The position numbers and the translations under genes are program-made. Source: Bacillota bacterium (GTDB lineage: Bacteria; Bacillota_A; Clostridia; Lachnospirales; Lachnospiraceae). From it: 64,000 nt of DNA. Where the stretch lies: contig JAEZTQ010000017.1 of NCBI GenBank assembly GCA_023443625.1, positions 62,001-126,000 of the forward strand. The letters are read 5' to 3'. The notes under the pieces are model-generated. The model was given only the letters and a program-made list of their open reading frames with translations, was not told where the DNA came from and made no database searches. Position 1 is the stretch's first letter, and the number at the start of each line of letters is the position of its first letter. This document shows positions 29,174 to 40,089 of this stretch, in pieces.

Positions 29174-30928
29174 ATGAATAAAGAATGGTCACTAGATGTA
29201 CTTTATAAAGGATATAGTGATGTTAAATATCAGGAAGATAAAGAAAGACTTCTTAAGTTGATTCAAGAGATCATAAGCTTTAGTGACAATTTAACACAGG
29301 GCAGCGAGGAAGAAACTACCCTCTTAAAGGCAATTGATTATTTGGAGCAGTATCAGCTTCTAGGTACAAAATTAAGTTACTATGTGACATTGCGATTATC
29401 TGTCAATACTTCGGACCCTGAGACAGTAAAGGAGTCTGGTGGAATTGAACGTCAGATTAGCCTTGCTTCTAAACCCATGGCTATGATACGTAAATATATT
29501 GCAGGAATAGATAATATGGAAGCTTATTATGAAAAGCATCCGAAATTAAAGGCTTACGAATATTTAATTGTCGAGATGAAAAAAGAAGCAAAGCATATTC
29601 TCAGTGATGATGTAGAAGATGTTATAGCTAAATTAAATATCTCAGCAGGTTCTGCTTGGAGCAGTATGCAAAGCTTTTTAACCTCAACCTTAGAGGTAGA
29701 ATATCGAGGTGATATCATTACCTTACCAGAGGTTCGTAATCTTGCCCACTCAGAGGACAAAGAAGTCCGCAAGGATGCTTATGAAGCAGAATTAAAAGCT
29801 TATGAAAAGATTAAAGATGCTATTAGTTATTCCCTTAATTATATTAAGACCCAGGTAAATACCCTCTGTGAATTAAGAGGTTATGAATCTCCCTTGGATA
29901 TGACACTAAAGCAGGCAAAAATGAATAATGAGACTTTAAAGGCAATGCTTGAGGCAATTAAAGAAGCACTGCCATCCTTCCACAGATATCTGCAGCATAA
30001 GGCAAAGATTATGGGGCATGAGAAAGGTTTGCCCTGGTATGATATGTTTGCACCCATTGGCGAAAGCCATAAGAAGTTTACAGCCGAGGAATCAAAGGAA
30101 TATCTTTTAAGACATTTTCGTAGATTTTCTGATGATTTAGCCTGGATGGTTGAGGAAGCTTATGATCATGAATGGATTGATTTTTATCCAAGAAAAGGTA
30201 AGGTTGGCGGAGCCTTCTGTGAGAACTTGCCCTTTGTTAAAGAAAGTCGTATTCTTATGAACTTTACTGGAGACTTTAATGATGTAATAACTCTAGCCCA
30301 TGAACTAGGTCATGCTTATCATGGATTGCATATAGAAAATCATCTGCCTCTTAATGTGGACTATAGTATGCCAGTGGCAGAGACAGCATCCACTTTTAAT
30401 GAAGCCTTAATTATGGAGGCGGCTATTAGTGAGACAGAGGGTAAAGAGAAGATAGCTCTCATTGAAAGTCAGCTTCAGGATGTGACACAGATTATCATTG
30501 ATATCTACTCCAGATATTTATTTGAAAGTGCCGTCTTTGAAGAATGTAAAACAGGATTTTTATTTGCAGATGATTTAGAAAAGATGATGTTAAAAGCGCA
30601 GAAGGAAGCCTATGGCCAGGGACTAGACCATAATTATTTACACCCCTATATGTGGGTTGTAAAGGGGCATTACTATTCCGAAAGCTTGAGCTTTTATAAT
30701 TTTCCCTATGCCTTTGGTGGTTTATTTGCTAGGGGATTATATGAGAAATACAAATTAGAAGGGGAAGAATTTGTAGCAAAATACAAAGCCCTCTTAAATG
30801 CTACTACAGTCATGAGCGTAGAGGAGGCTGCTAAAGAGGCAGAAATTAATCTGGAGGATCCAGAGTTTTGGAGAAACAGCTTAAAGACGGTTGAAAAATT
30901 AATTGATGAATTTATTCAATTAACATAA
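29174..30928 (+). CDS. pepF: Oligoendopeptidase F (M3 metallopeptidase)
   Basis: Cytoplasmic zinc endopeptidase of 584 aa that cleaves short peptides. The zinc motif is H376-E377-x-x-H380 in ITLAHELGHAYHG, with a third ligand glutamate in the downstream AETASTFNEALI helix. The N-terminal helical half and total length fit M3B/PepF proteins. GGAGG precedes the ATG. It is not linked to an uptake operon here. Confidence 0.93.
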   Translation: MNKEWSLDVLYKGYSDVKYQEDKERLLKLIQEIISFSDNLTQGSEEETTLLKAIDYLEQYQLLGTKLSYYVTLRLSVNTSDPETVKESGGIERQISLASKPMAMIRKYIAGIDNMEAYYEKHPKLKAYEYLIVEMKKEAKHILSDDVEDVIAKLNISAGSAWSSMQSFLTSTLEVEYRGDIITLPEVRNLAHSEDKEVRKDAYEAELKAYEKIKDAISYSLNYIKTQVNTLCELRGYESPLDMTLKQAKMNNETLKAMLEAIKEALPSFHRYLQHKAKIMGHEKGLPWYDMFAPIGESHKKFTAEESKEYLLRHFRRFSDDLAWMVEEAYDHEWIDFYPRKGKVGGAFCENLPFVKESRILMNFTGDFNDVITLAHELGHAYHGLHIENHLPLNVDYSMPVAETASTFNEALIMEAAISETEGKEKIALIESQLQDVTQIIIDIYSRYLFESAVFEECKTGFLFADDLEKMMLKAQKEAYGQGLDHNYLHPYMWVVKGHYYSESLSFYNFPYAFGGLFARGLYEKYKLEGEEFVAKYKALLNATTVMSVEEAAKEAEINLEDPEFWRNSLKTVEKLIDEFIQLT

Positions 30929-31098
30929 AGATATTTAAAATAGTAATAAATTCACCACATAAAAGTTAAAAACTATCAGATACTAAACTTGTAACAATTT
31001 ATAAATAGATGACTTGATTCAAATCTGATTTATAGGTTGGAATTACTAAATCGGGAAATAAAGTCAGCTGTTTTCTAAAGAAAGAGAGGAGCAAGTTT

Positions 31099-31293
31099 AT
31101 GAGTCTGACAGGTATTGAAAAGGAGCTTCCGGAAGGATTGTTAATGCGTATGGGTATGGATATGAATGCAATGACAAATTTTGTGAATATGCCGGATGCC
31201 AATAAGAGACAATTAATCAACTATATACAAAGCTCTACAACAGGGGATGAGGCAAGAAATCGTGTGGATGAAGTAATTAATTATCTTAAGTAG
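31099..31293 (+). CDS. Small conserved protein of unknown function, 64 aa
   Basis: Short protein starting MSLTGIEKELPEGLLMRMGM and ending in a predicted helix (DEVINYLK). AGAGAGGAG precedes the ATG and a terminator follows, so it looks real. Its form (MxLxGxxKELPxGL..M..N..AM..F) is like small proteins common in clostridia that resemble the end of YdeI-type proteins. I do not know its function. Confidence 0.7.
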   Translation: MSLTGIEKELPEGLLMRMGMDMNAMTNFVNMPDANKRQLINYIQSSTTGDEARNRVDEVINYLK

Positions 31294-31375
31294 AGTGGAT
31301 CATTTCCATAAGACCAAAAGGAAATGATTACTCTTGAAAGAGCATAGTATATATGTTTATAACGGATTAAAATAA

Positions 31376-31411
31376 AAAGAGGCAATTGCACAATATTTGC
31401 AGTTGCCTCTT
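31376..31411. terminator. Bidirectional terminator between convergent genes
   Basis: AAGAGGCAATTGCA (from about 31377) pairs with TGCAGTTGCCTCTT (31398-31411), with A-rich sequence on the left and T on the right, between the 64-aa gene and the convergent degV gene. A second hairpin at 31293-31336 (AGAGTGGATCATTTCC with GGAAATGATTACTCT) follows the 64-aa gene directly. Confidence 0.75.
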
Positions 31412-31445
31412 AAGATTCATTAAAGCGAACTTATCAGAACGCATC

Positions 31446-32315
31446 TTATCTTTCTTTCCCCATAAAGAACAATGCCACTGTTCCGGGACCGGAGTGAGCG
31501 CCTATGGTAGGGCTTACATAATGGATTAAGCTGTCTTGAATTCCAAAACGATCTTTCACAAGATCAGCAACATATTCAGCATCCTCCAGACAGTCTCCAT
31601 GACTGATAAAGAAGATATCATTATCGATGGAAGAATCTTTTAATCTAGCTTCCATCTGATCAACAAGGGAAAGCAAAGCTTTCTTTCGGCCTCTAACATT
31701 ATTTAGAGGTACCAAACGGCCATCATTATTGACATGCAATACAGGTTTTACATTAATTAATGTACCGATGATTGCCGCTGCTTTAGATACTCTGCCACCT
31801 CGGTGAAGATGATGTAAATCATCAACAGTAAACATATGACAGATTTTTAATTTATTATTTTCCAACCAATCTGCAACTTCATCAATGGTTTTACCCATTT
31901 CTTTCAACATGACTGCCTTATGTACAAGGAGTCCTTCTCCAAGAGATGCACATAAGGAATCAATGACTGTGATTTTGCTATCTGGTTGTTCTTCACAGAT
32001 TTCTCTTGCTACAGTAGTGGATACGGAACAGCTGCCGCTTAAGGCTGAGGAGAAAGCAATATGCAGAATATCGTAGCCTTCTGCTAATAAAGAGGTAAAA
32101 ACTTTTCTTGCCAAATCTGGATTTACAGCCATAGTAGTAGGTAAGGCTCCCCCACGCATAATATTATAGAATTCTTTGGGTTCAAGAACATTGTCTTCTC
32201 CGTAAACAGTTCCGTTCATATTATAATACAGAGGCAATAAACGGATATTATGTTTATCAAGATATTCCTTAGGTAAGTCACAGGTAGTGTCAGTGGTAAT
32301 GATATAATTCTTCAT
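31446..32315 (-). CDS. DegV family fatty-acid-binding protein (second copy)
   Basis: 289-aa DegV protein with TTDTTCDLPKEYL at the start, the loop RGGALPTTMAVNPD, SALSGSCSVSTTVARE, and DLHHLHRGGRVSKAAAIIGT. It differs clearly from the protein encoded at 18550-19401, so the two are old paralogues that may bind different fatty acids. It stands alone, with the start 519 bp from the next gene. Role as for the family: fatty acid binding, possibly for the FakA kinase. Confidence 0.9.
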   Translation of the reverse strand: MKNYIITTDTTCDLPKEYLDKHNIRLLPLYYNMNGTVYGEDNVLEPKEFYNIMRGGALPTTMAVNPDLARKVFTSLLAEGYDILHIAFSSALSGSCSVSTTVAREICEEQPDSKITVIDSLCASLGEGLLVHKAVMLKEMGKTIDEVADWLENNKLKICHMFTVDDLHHLHRGGRVSKAAAIIGTLINVKPVLHVNNDGRLVPLNNVRGRKKALLSLVDQMEARLKDSSIDNDIFFISHGDCLEDAEYVADLVKDRFGIQDSLIHYVSPTIGAHSGPGTVALFFMGKER

Positions 32316-32849
32316 ATGGCCTTCTATCCTTTCCTTTTACATCTGTAGATCTATTGTACTTAGTCAGTTGTGTAACCGTAACACATATATAGTGGTTTTG
32401 AATACGATATCATATATTATAACATACCATAGTGAGCTGTTTCAATACTCATTTCCATTATTATGGACATAATTAGAATTACTAAAAACTCTTTTCTTAT
32501 GCATATACTAGTAATATAAGTTGATTTAGCACAAAAATGATTAAATGTGGTCGTGGCCCAGGTAAATATAGGCTAAGGACCTTTTTGTTTTGCATAAAGA
32601 TGTAGTGTTACTATGTATTGTTACGAGTAGACGCTAAAGGTATATTGATTTTACCATATTTCAACTGATACACTGAACATGTAAGGAAACAAAGGTAATT
32701 AAATATAAGTAATTCAATTTACCTGGCTTTTAAATCCATCACCATTATATAATAAATGGCATGTTTTACATTCATTATGTACATTCGGATCAGATGGATT
32801 TATGTAATCAGGTTTAAGGCTGCGTAATAAATATATGAGGAGAATAGAA
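32316..32849. other. Intergenic region of 534 bp
   Basis: A+T-rich gap between divergent genes. It holds a weak stem-loop (GGTCGTGGCC near 32547 with GGCTAAGGACC) followed by TTTTTGTTTT at about 32582-32591, which looks like a terminator or attenuator on the plus strand. I looked for cobalamin-riboswitch motifs because of the genes downstream and did not find them. No reading frame with a ribosome binding site was seen. Confidence 0.4.
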
Positions 32850-33793
32850 ATGAAAAAAGCCACAAAGAAATTCGTTGTACTGATACTTTCAATAGTGTTA
32901 TTAAGTAACCTTTCATCTTCAACAAAAGCTTATGCAGTAGAAGAAGCAATGAGCATAACATTACAAATTGAAGGGATAGAGGAGAATCTTTATTATGTTA
33001 CACAAGAAATACCATATAAGAATACACTAACTCTTAAAGATGCACTTTCATATATCGATCTACAAGAAGAAAGTTATCTATCTTAGGTGTTGATAATTCT
33101 TATATAACTGACATCAATGGTGAGAGTGCTGGAAAATTTGGCGGCTGGGATGGATGGCTATTTAAAATTAATTCTATGGAAGTTATGACTGGTATAGATG
33201 GTACTATTCTTAATGACGGGGATACTGTACTTTTATATTATGGGGATCCCTATGGTATTGGTATGCAATATCCCCTAGTAGACACCTCTAATTTACAGAA
33301 TGGGTTAATAAGATTTACAAGTATAGATTCTTCATATGATGAGAATTATTCTGCAACTGTTACTGAAAACCCTGTGATTGGTGCTAGTGTTACATGGTAT
33401 TATAATGACTCAAGTGAAACTTATATCACAGATGATAAGGGTGAGATAAAGATTAAGGAAGAGCAATTAACGCAAGGAAATCATCAAATTCAAATTTCTA
33501 AATCTAATAATACAGGAATTCCCCTAGTTTTACGTTTACCTCCTGATTATTGTATATCTATTGAAGAAGGAGTTGACCTCCTTGGGATAAATGTTAAGGG
33601 AAAGGATATTTCTACTTCAAGTAATGCAGATAGGGAGAATATATATAGGATTGAAATAGAGAAGGAAATTCCTAAGACTGGAGAAAATAGTTGTATAGCT
33701 GTTATAGTTTTAATGGTTATATCATTGGGAGCTTTGTTAGGAAGCTTTTATTATAAGAAGAAAAGAAATTATGAAAAACAATATACTATTTAA
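32850..33793 (+). pseudogene. DUF4430 surface protein with sortase-type tail, broken by a frameshift
   Basis: A secreted protein with a signal peptide (KKATKKFVVLILSIVLLS) followed by a DUF4430 (transcobalamin C-terminal-like) domain. The first frame runs from ATG 32850 (GAGGAG upstream) to TAG at 33084. The domain resumes in another frame, reading ILGVDNSYITDINGE, then GKFGGWDGWLFKIN, and runs to 33793. The break lies near AAGAAGAAAG at about 33064-33073, which suggests a small indel. The C-terminus IPKTGENS plus a hydrophobic helix and KKKRNYEK is a sortase anchor. It may be a pseudogene, a sequencing error or, less likely, programmed frameshifting. Confidence 0.75.
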
Positions 33794-34706
33794 GTTACTT
33801 CTAGCAATACTATGCTTTTTGCTATTACTAACAATTATTACGGGAGTTTTTTATGTTGATGCTTCAACAAAAAACGTCAAATATACCGCCAATGATCTTG
33901 AAAAGATTATCGACAGTATCCTGACCTGCAAACAGAAGGATTCCTCAACCATCTCAGTACAAGAATTTATTGATACCATATTAAAGAAAAATGCCGGAAC
34001 TAGTCCATCCGATTGGTATATAATTGCGATACACCAATATAAGGGACAGTATGATTACAATACTTATATAAACGCTTTAAATACATATATAAAGAATACT
34101 AAAATAACTAAAGCAACTGATATGCAAAGAATAGCACTCACTTATTCCGCTGTTGGAGGGAATGAAGAATTCATACAAAAGGCTATAGATAAATCCATTG
34201 GTGAATTGGGAATAATGAGTTATATCTATGGCCTGCTTCTACTGGATTCAAAATCTTATACAAGCAAGGAAAACTTCAGAGAGGAAATCATTGAAGAAAT
34301 TCTAGCTTTAAGGCTTTCAGATGGAGGCTGGGCCTTAATTGGTAAAGTATCAGACATTGATGTTACAGCAATGGCTCTACAGGCATTAGCTCCATATTAT
34401 AATGACAGTGATGTTTCTATAGCTGTTAATGATGCCTTGGTATTGCTTTCAAAAAGGCAATTAGAGAGTGGTGATTATAAGAACTATAATAATCGAAGTT
34501 GTGAAAGTGTTTCACAGGTCATTTTGGCCTTAGGCTCTCTTGGTATTGACTTTCAACAGGATGGAAGATTTATAAAGAATTCACATACGCTCATGGATGG
34601 ATTACTCTTATATAAATTGCCTGATGGAAGCTTTAGTCACACTATAAATGGGGTATCGAATGATACAGCTACTGTTCAAGCAATGCATGCCTTGATAGCT
34701 ACTTGA
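33771..34706 (+). CDS. Secreted or membrane-anchored alpha-toroid protein (prenyltransferase/squalene-cyclase repeat type)
   Basis: 311-aa protein with an N-terminal signal/anchor (about 7-30) and helical repeats of the alpha/alpha-toroid type, seen in LRLSDGGWALIGKVSDIDVT, AMALQALAPYY, and LPDGSFSH..NDTATVQAMHAL. In animals the cobalamin carriers intrinsic factor and transcobalamin combine such a barrel with a DUF4430-like domain. Here the two parts are separate neighbouring genes overlapping by 23 bp. A cobamide-binding role is inference from this pairing and the transporter gene downstream. Confidence 0.65.
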   Translation: MKNNILFKLLLAILCFLLLLTIITGVFYVDASTKNVKYTANDLEKIIDSILTCKQKDSSTISVQEFIDTILKKNAGTSPSDWYIIAIHQYKGQYDYNTYINALNTYIKNTKITKATDMQRIALTYSAVGGNEEFIQKAIDKSIGELGIMSYIYGLLLLDSKSYTSKENFREEIIEEILALRLSDGGWALIGKVSDIDVTAMALQALAPYYNDSDVSIAVNDALVLLSKRQLESGDYKNYNNRSCESVSQVILALGSLGIDFQQDGRFIKNSHTLMDGLLLYKLPDGSFSHTINGVSNDTATVQAMHALIAT

Positions 34707-34756
34707 AGCGATTGCCATTTGTAACAAAAATAGAAAATTACGTGAGGGGGAAATGA

Positions 34757-35437
34757 ATGCTTAAAAAGCACATCAAATATATAATACTGTTATTGTGTAT
34801 ACCTACAGTCATTGGATTAGGCAATTCTTTATTTGATGATCGTCAGTATGCATTTATAACACTTGCCATAGTTATACTTTCCAGCATTCCCTTTTTTCTA
34901 ACCTTTGAAAACAATAATAGGAATACCTATAAAATGGTGATTATTGCGGTTATGGTTGCAATGTCAGTTGCTGGACGTTTTATATTTGCAGTTATTCCAG
35001 GGTTTAAACCAATCACAGCTATTGTGGTTATTACTGCTATTTATTTCGGTTGTGAAGTAGGATTTTTAACAGGATCCTTATCAGCAGTAATCTCAAATTT
35101 TTATTTTGGTCAAGGACCTTGGACACCCTTTCAGATGTTTACTTGGGGGCTGATTGGGTTATTAGCTGGTAAATTTTCATTCGTACTAAAAACAAATAGA
35201 TTTATCTTAGCTATATATGGTGCTTTAGTTGGTATTTTATATTCTTTTCTAATGGATATTTGGACAGTTCTTTGGTATGACAATCAATTTCATATAAAAT
35301 TATATCTCGTAGCTATTGTCAGTTCTTTACCATATACAATGATCTATGCTATTTCAAATATTATATTCCTGCTTTGTCTGGCAAAACCCATAGGAGATAA
35401 ATTGTTAAGAATAAAAAGTAAGTATGGCATAAATTGA
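34757..35437 (+). CDS. ECF transporter substrate-binding (S) component
   Basis: 226-aa membrane protein with six or seven hydrophobic segments. Typical S-component stretches are AVIPGFKPITAIVVITAIYF and VSNFYFGQGPWTPFQMFTWG-like sequence near residues 113-131. It would work with shared EcfA/A'/T subunits encoded elsewhere. The neighbouring DUF4430 and alpha-toroid genes suggest cobalamin or a related cobamide as ligand (CbrT-like), but a different vitamin is possible. GAGGGGG precedes the ATG. Confidence 0.72.
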   Translation: MLKKHIKYIILLLCIPTVIGLGNSLFDDRQYAFITLAIVILSSIPFFLTFENNNRNTYKMVIIAVMVAMSVAGRFIFAVIPGFKPITAIVVITAIYFGCEVGFLTGSLSAVISNFYFGQGPWTPFQMFTWGLIGLLAGKFSFVLKTNRFILAIYGALVGILYSFLMDIWTVLWYDNQFHIKLYLVAIVSSLPYTMIYAISNIIFLLCLAKPIGDKLLRIKSKYGIN

Positions 35438-35541
35438 GAATCATTAAAAATTCTATTTATCATTGGAACATATTTATAATAAATCAACTTAATCATTAGC
35501 AATATACATTGTTTTACAAAATTGTATTTTGCTATGAGCAG

Positions 35542-35567
35542 CCAGCATCATCGATGCTGGTATTTTT
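35542..35567 (+). terminator. Terminator after the ECF S-component gene
   Basis: CCAGCATC (35542-35549) pairs perfectly with GATGCTGG (35553-35560) and is followed by TATTTTTATA. It separates the uptake genes from the XRE/groESL genes. The next 196 bp before the XRE gene are A+T-rich with a TATAAT box near 35630 but no clear -35 box. Confidence 0.8.
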
Positions 35568-35763
35568 ATACAAATTGTAAGTTAAATATGTAAAATAATG
35601 TATATTGAATGTTTATTACCCCAAAAAGTGTATAATTATGGAACAATAAATGGTTTTAATTACATATATTTATAATAAAATGTAAATATACGTGTTGCTA
35701 ATAAATAATATTTTTCATATTTATTACTGCTCTTACAAACATATGTAAAAGGGGGATTTACAA

Positions 35764-36090
35764 ATGAACAGCTTTTATAACAATGCGGGAGCTAGAATTA
35801 GAAATTTACGTGAAATTAACAGGTACACAAGGGAAGAATTTGCCGAATTAGCAGATATTTCACCTAAATTTTTGTATGAAATTGAAACGGGGCAGAAAGG
35901 ATTTTCAGCAGATACCTTATATAGAATTGCAAAAGCTTTATCGGTATCATGTGAGTATATTCTATCCGGGGATAATCAAGATGAATATAGTGAAGAGGTA
36001 TTAGACGCATTGAAATTATTTAACAGTGCTCAGATAAGAACAGTTTCACAAATGTTAAAACTTATGTATGAGCTGAATACCAAAAACTAA
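35764..36090 (+). CDS. XRE-family HTH transcriptional regulator
   Basis: 108-aa protein with an N-terminal helix-turn-helix: GARIRNLREINRYTREEFAE, LADISPKFLYEIETGQKGFS, then TLYRIAKALSVSCEYILSG. The C-terminal 35 residues form a helix (TVSQMLKLMYELN). GGGGGAT lies before the ATG. It is 49 bp upstream of groES and may control the chaperonin pair or the biosynthetic cluster; neither is shown. Confidence 0.88.
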   Translation: MNSFYNNAGARIRNLREINRYTREEFAELADISPKFLYEIETGQKGFSADTLYRIAKALSVSCEYILSGDNQDEYSEEVLDALKLFNSAQIRTVSQMLKLMYELNTKN

Positions 36091-36139
36091 ATTTATTATC
36101 AACGGATTTAAATATAAAAATATTTTAGGAGGAAGTGTA

Positions 36140-38058
<1,919 letters not shown>

Positions 38059-38065
38059 TTTGAAG

Positions 38066-38105
38066 GTGATAGATTGCTCTTTTATGAGCAATCTATCACT
38101 AATTT
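38066..38105 (+). terminator. Terminator-like hairpin after groEL
   Basis: GTGATAGATTGCTC (38066-38079) pairs perfectly over 14 bp with GAGCAATCTATCAC (38086-38099), loop TTTTAT, followed by TAATTT. The T-run is short, so read-through is likely. Confidence 0.7.
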
Positions 38106-38142
38106 ACCTAATAATGAGATGGCTGTTCTAGTTATATATTGA

Positions 38143-38406
38143 TTTGATCCAAGTACAAGAAATTTACTTGATATATCATCAGTCGCAATTATAAAAAAAG
38201 AATATGGACTTCCTGTTATTGTAGATATCAGCCATTCATTAGGAAGAAAAGATATCGCAATTCCAGTAGCAAAGGCAGCTCTGGCAGTGGGAGCTGATGG
38301 GATTATGATAGAAGTACATCATAATCCAGCCAAGGCATTATCGGATGCAAATCAGCAAATGAGTATTTTAGAATTTGATCGTTTATATAATGAGATTTAT
38401 TACTAA
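38143..38406 (+). pseudogene. 3' fragment of a DAHP synthase gene
   Basis: After a stop at 38140-38142 an open frame without a start codon encodes 87 residues. They begin FDPSTRNLLDISSVAIIKKE, continue LPVIVDISHSLGRKDIAIPV and GADGIMIEVHHNPAKALSD, and end at TAA 38404. This matches the C-terminal part of the AroG/AroA-type 3-deoxy-D-arabino-heptulosonate 7-phosphate synthase (the VDPSH..GRRD and MIEVHPNPEKALSDG motifs). The first three quarters of the gene are missing. It is a remnant lying exactly between groEL and the biosynthetic cluster. Confidence 0.85.
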
Positions 38407-38670
38407 GTACTTAGTTATAAGTCTATATAAGTTAATTCCTTAAAGAGTATAAATTGTATCAAATACACTATAAGACTTATGAAATAGAACGATAGTGAGT
38501 TTTTATGAAAAATAAAATAAGGTATTATTAGCTTAAAGGTTCAGCTCTGTTGCGGCGAGTTTTATCTGAGTAAGGAATTAAATAGAAGTAAATTATACGA
38601 ACAAGAAATGTATCGTAATGGCGAAGCTTGCCTTTCTAATAAAAAAATAAGTTTAATTGGAGGGAGTACA
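38407..38670 (+). other. Leader region of the loaP gene
   Basis: 264 bp of A+T-rich sequence between the DAHP synthase fragment and loaP. A short G+C-richer stretch (GTTCAGCTCTGTTGCGGCGAG, about 38539-38559) stands out. No full gene is seen. It probably carries the cluster promoter, but I cannot fix its boxes with confidence. Confidence 0.35.
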
Positions 38671-39195
38671 ATGAGCTGGTATGTTTTATTCGTAGAGACC
38701 GGTTATGAAGATGATGTTTGTCATTATATAGATAAAGTAAAAACTTATTTATTAGAAGATGTAAAGTATAATTTACTGGTTCCGAAAAGAAAAATCTATG
38801 AACGAAAGCAGGGAATACGTAATGAGGTCATAAAAAAAATGTTCCCTGGTTATGTCTTAGTAGAAACGGATAATATTATACAATTTTATAGCAGAGTAAA
38901 AGGTGCTCCTCATACTATAAAATTTTTAAGAGAAGATGATTATTTTCATGAAGTACGATTAGATGAAATACGACAAATCCTGCATCTGACAGATCAAATG
39001 GGATTAATAGATGTATCTCTGGCATATGTAGTTAATGATAAAATCAGAATAAGTGATGGTCCTTTACTCGGACGAGAAGGAATTATTAAGAAAGTAGATA
39101 AACGTAAAGGCAGAGCAAAAGTTGAGTTTATTATTAATAATAATTCTTTATTAATTGATTTAGGAATTGATATCATTCAAAGATTAGAGGAATAG
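38671..39195 (+). CDS. loaP: LoaP-type transcription antitermination protein (NusG paralogue)
   Basis: 174-aa NusG-like protein. The N-terminal NGN domain begins SWYVLFVETGYEDDVCHYI and has the FPGYVLVET segment. The C-terminal KOW domain reads DKIRISDGPLLGREGIIKKV. NusG paralogues of this length at the start of long biosynthetic operons are LoaP, known in Bacillus velezensis to promote read-through of polyketide operons. Start is ATG 38671 with GGAGGGAG upstream; the in-frame 38608 start has none. It heads at least 24 kb of one-direction genes, a transcript length for which antitermination makes sense. Confidence 0.87.
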   Translation: MSWYVLFVETGYEDDVCHYIDKVKTYLLEDVKYNLLVPKRKIYERKQGIRNEVIKKMFPGYVLVETDNIIQFYSRVKGAPHTIKFLREDDYFHEVRLDEIRQILHLTDQMGLIDVSLAYVVNDKIRISDGPLLGREGIIKKVDKRKGRAKVEFIINNNSLLIDLGIDIIQRLEE

Positions 39196-39225
39196 CAGTA
39201 AAAAAATATATAAACTGATTAATAT

Positions 39226-39274
39226 CTAATAGAAATTCTATTAGTAATTATACGCAACCGGGGTCTACTAATTA
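39226..39274 (+). promoter_or_regulatory. Two adjacent hairpins between loaP and the transferase gene
   Basis: CTAATAG (39226-39232) pairs with CTATTAG (39238-39244). Right after it TAATTA (39245-39250) pairs with TAATTA (39269-39274) around a G+C-rich loop containing CGCAACCGGGGTC. LoaP acts on RNA hairpins in operon leaders, so this spot is a candidate target. The match to any known LoaP element was not tested. Confidence 0.35.
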
Positions 39275-39351
39275 TTAATATCAATATAAGTTATTCATAT
39301 CAAAAGTACTATGAATTTTTATAAGTAAAATAATTATTAGTATGGAGGAAT

Positions 39352-40041
39352 ATGGTTGAAGTTATAATTGTTAAACTGTCAAATGAATTACCTTTTCAAT
39401 ATGATTATTTAAAATACATCTCCTATGAAAGACGAATAAGAATTCTTAAATATATTAATGAAGTTGATAAAAAAAGAAGCCTCATGTCAGAGCTATTAAT
39501 TCGAAAGGCTGCATCTGATAAGCTATGCATACCTGCAAAGAAAATTAGAATAAGCTACAATCCATATGGAAAGCCTTATATTGATAATGAAAGATACTTT
39601 AAATTCAATGTTTCTCATTCAGATGCTTATGTAGTAATTGCAATTAGCAAATTTAAGATAGGAATAGACATTGAAAAAAATAAAATAATAGATTTTGCTA
39701 TAGCAAAAAGATTTTTTACTAAGAAGGAATATCAGTATATTAATTCATTTATTGCAGAGGCTGATAAAATCAATGCATTTTATATGCTATGGACTTTAAA
39801 AGAAAGTTATGTGAAGGCCTTAGGGAAAGGATTAAGTATACCCTTAAATTCCTTTGAATTTAATTTTGATAAAGGAATACATATTAAGAATCAAAAGGAG
39901 AATATACAATTCCTATTCAGCTCAACCAGGCTATATGAGTATACATTATCTTTAAGCCATAAAGAAAAGATAATTAAATATACTAATTTGAATGAAATTG
40001 ATATATATAATTATTATAAAGAAAATGGTAACAAACAATGA
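39352..40041 (+). CDS. Sfp-type 4'-phosphopantetheinyl transferase
   Basis: 229-aa enzyme that activates carrier domains by attaching phosphopantetheine from CoA to their serine. Signature residues: FNVSHSD, the magnesium motif GIDIEKN, and WTLKESYVKALGKGL. GGAGG lies very close to the ATG. It serves the carrier domains of the NRPS (43818), the free carrier protein (55803) and the fused carrier domain (58863), all of which keep the target serine. Confidence 0.95.
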   Translation: MVEVIIVKLSNELPFQYDYLKYISYERRIRILKYINEVDKKRSLMSELLIRKAASDKLCIPAKKIRISYNPYGKPYIDNERYFKFNVSHSDAYVVIAISKFKIGIDIEKNKIIDFAIAKRFFTKKEYQYINSFIAEADKINAFYMLWTLKESYVKALGKGLSIPLNSFEFNFDKGIHIKNQKENIQFLFSSTRLYEYTLSLSHKEKIIKYTNLNEIDIYNYYKENGNKQ

Positions 40042-40089
40042 GAATTCAATTAAGTCCCATATAAAAATAGTGGATGTGGAGATAATACT

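Noticed and set aside
32316..32849. Possible cobalamin riboswitch upstream of the DUF4430 gene
   Set aside because: The expected conserved boxes, including the GCCACTG-type B12 box, are not visible. Only a weak hairpin with a T-run was found.
36091..36139. CIRCE operator upstream of groES
   Set aside because: No TTAGCACTC/GAGTGCTAA inverted repeat is present in the gap or nearby.
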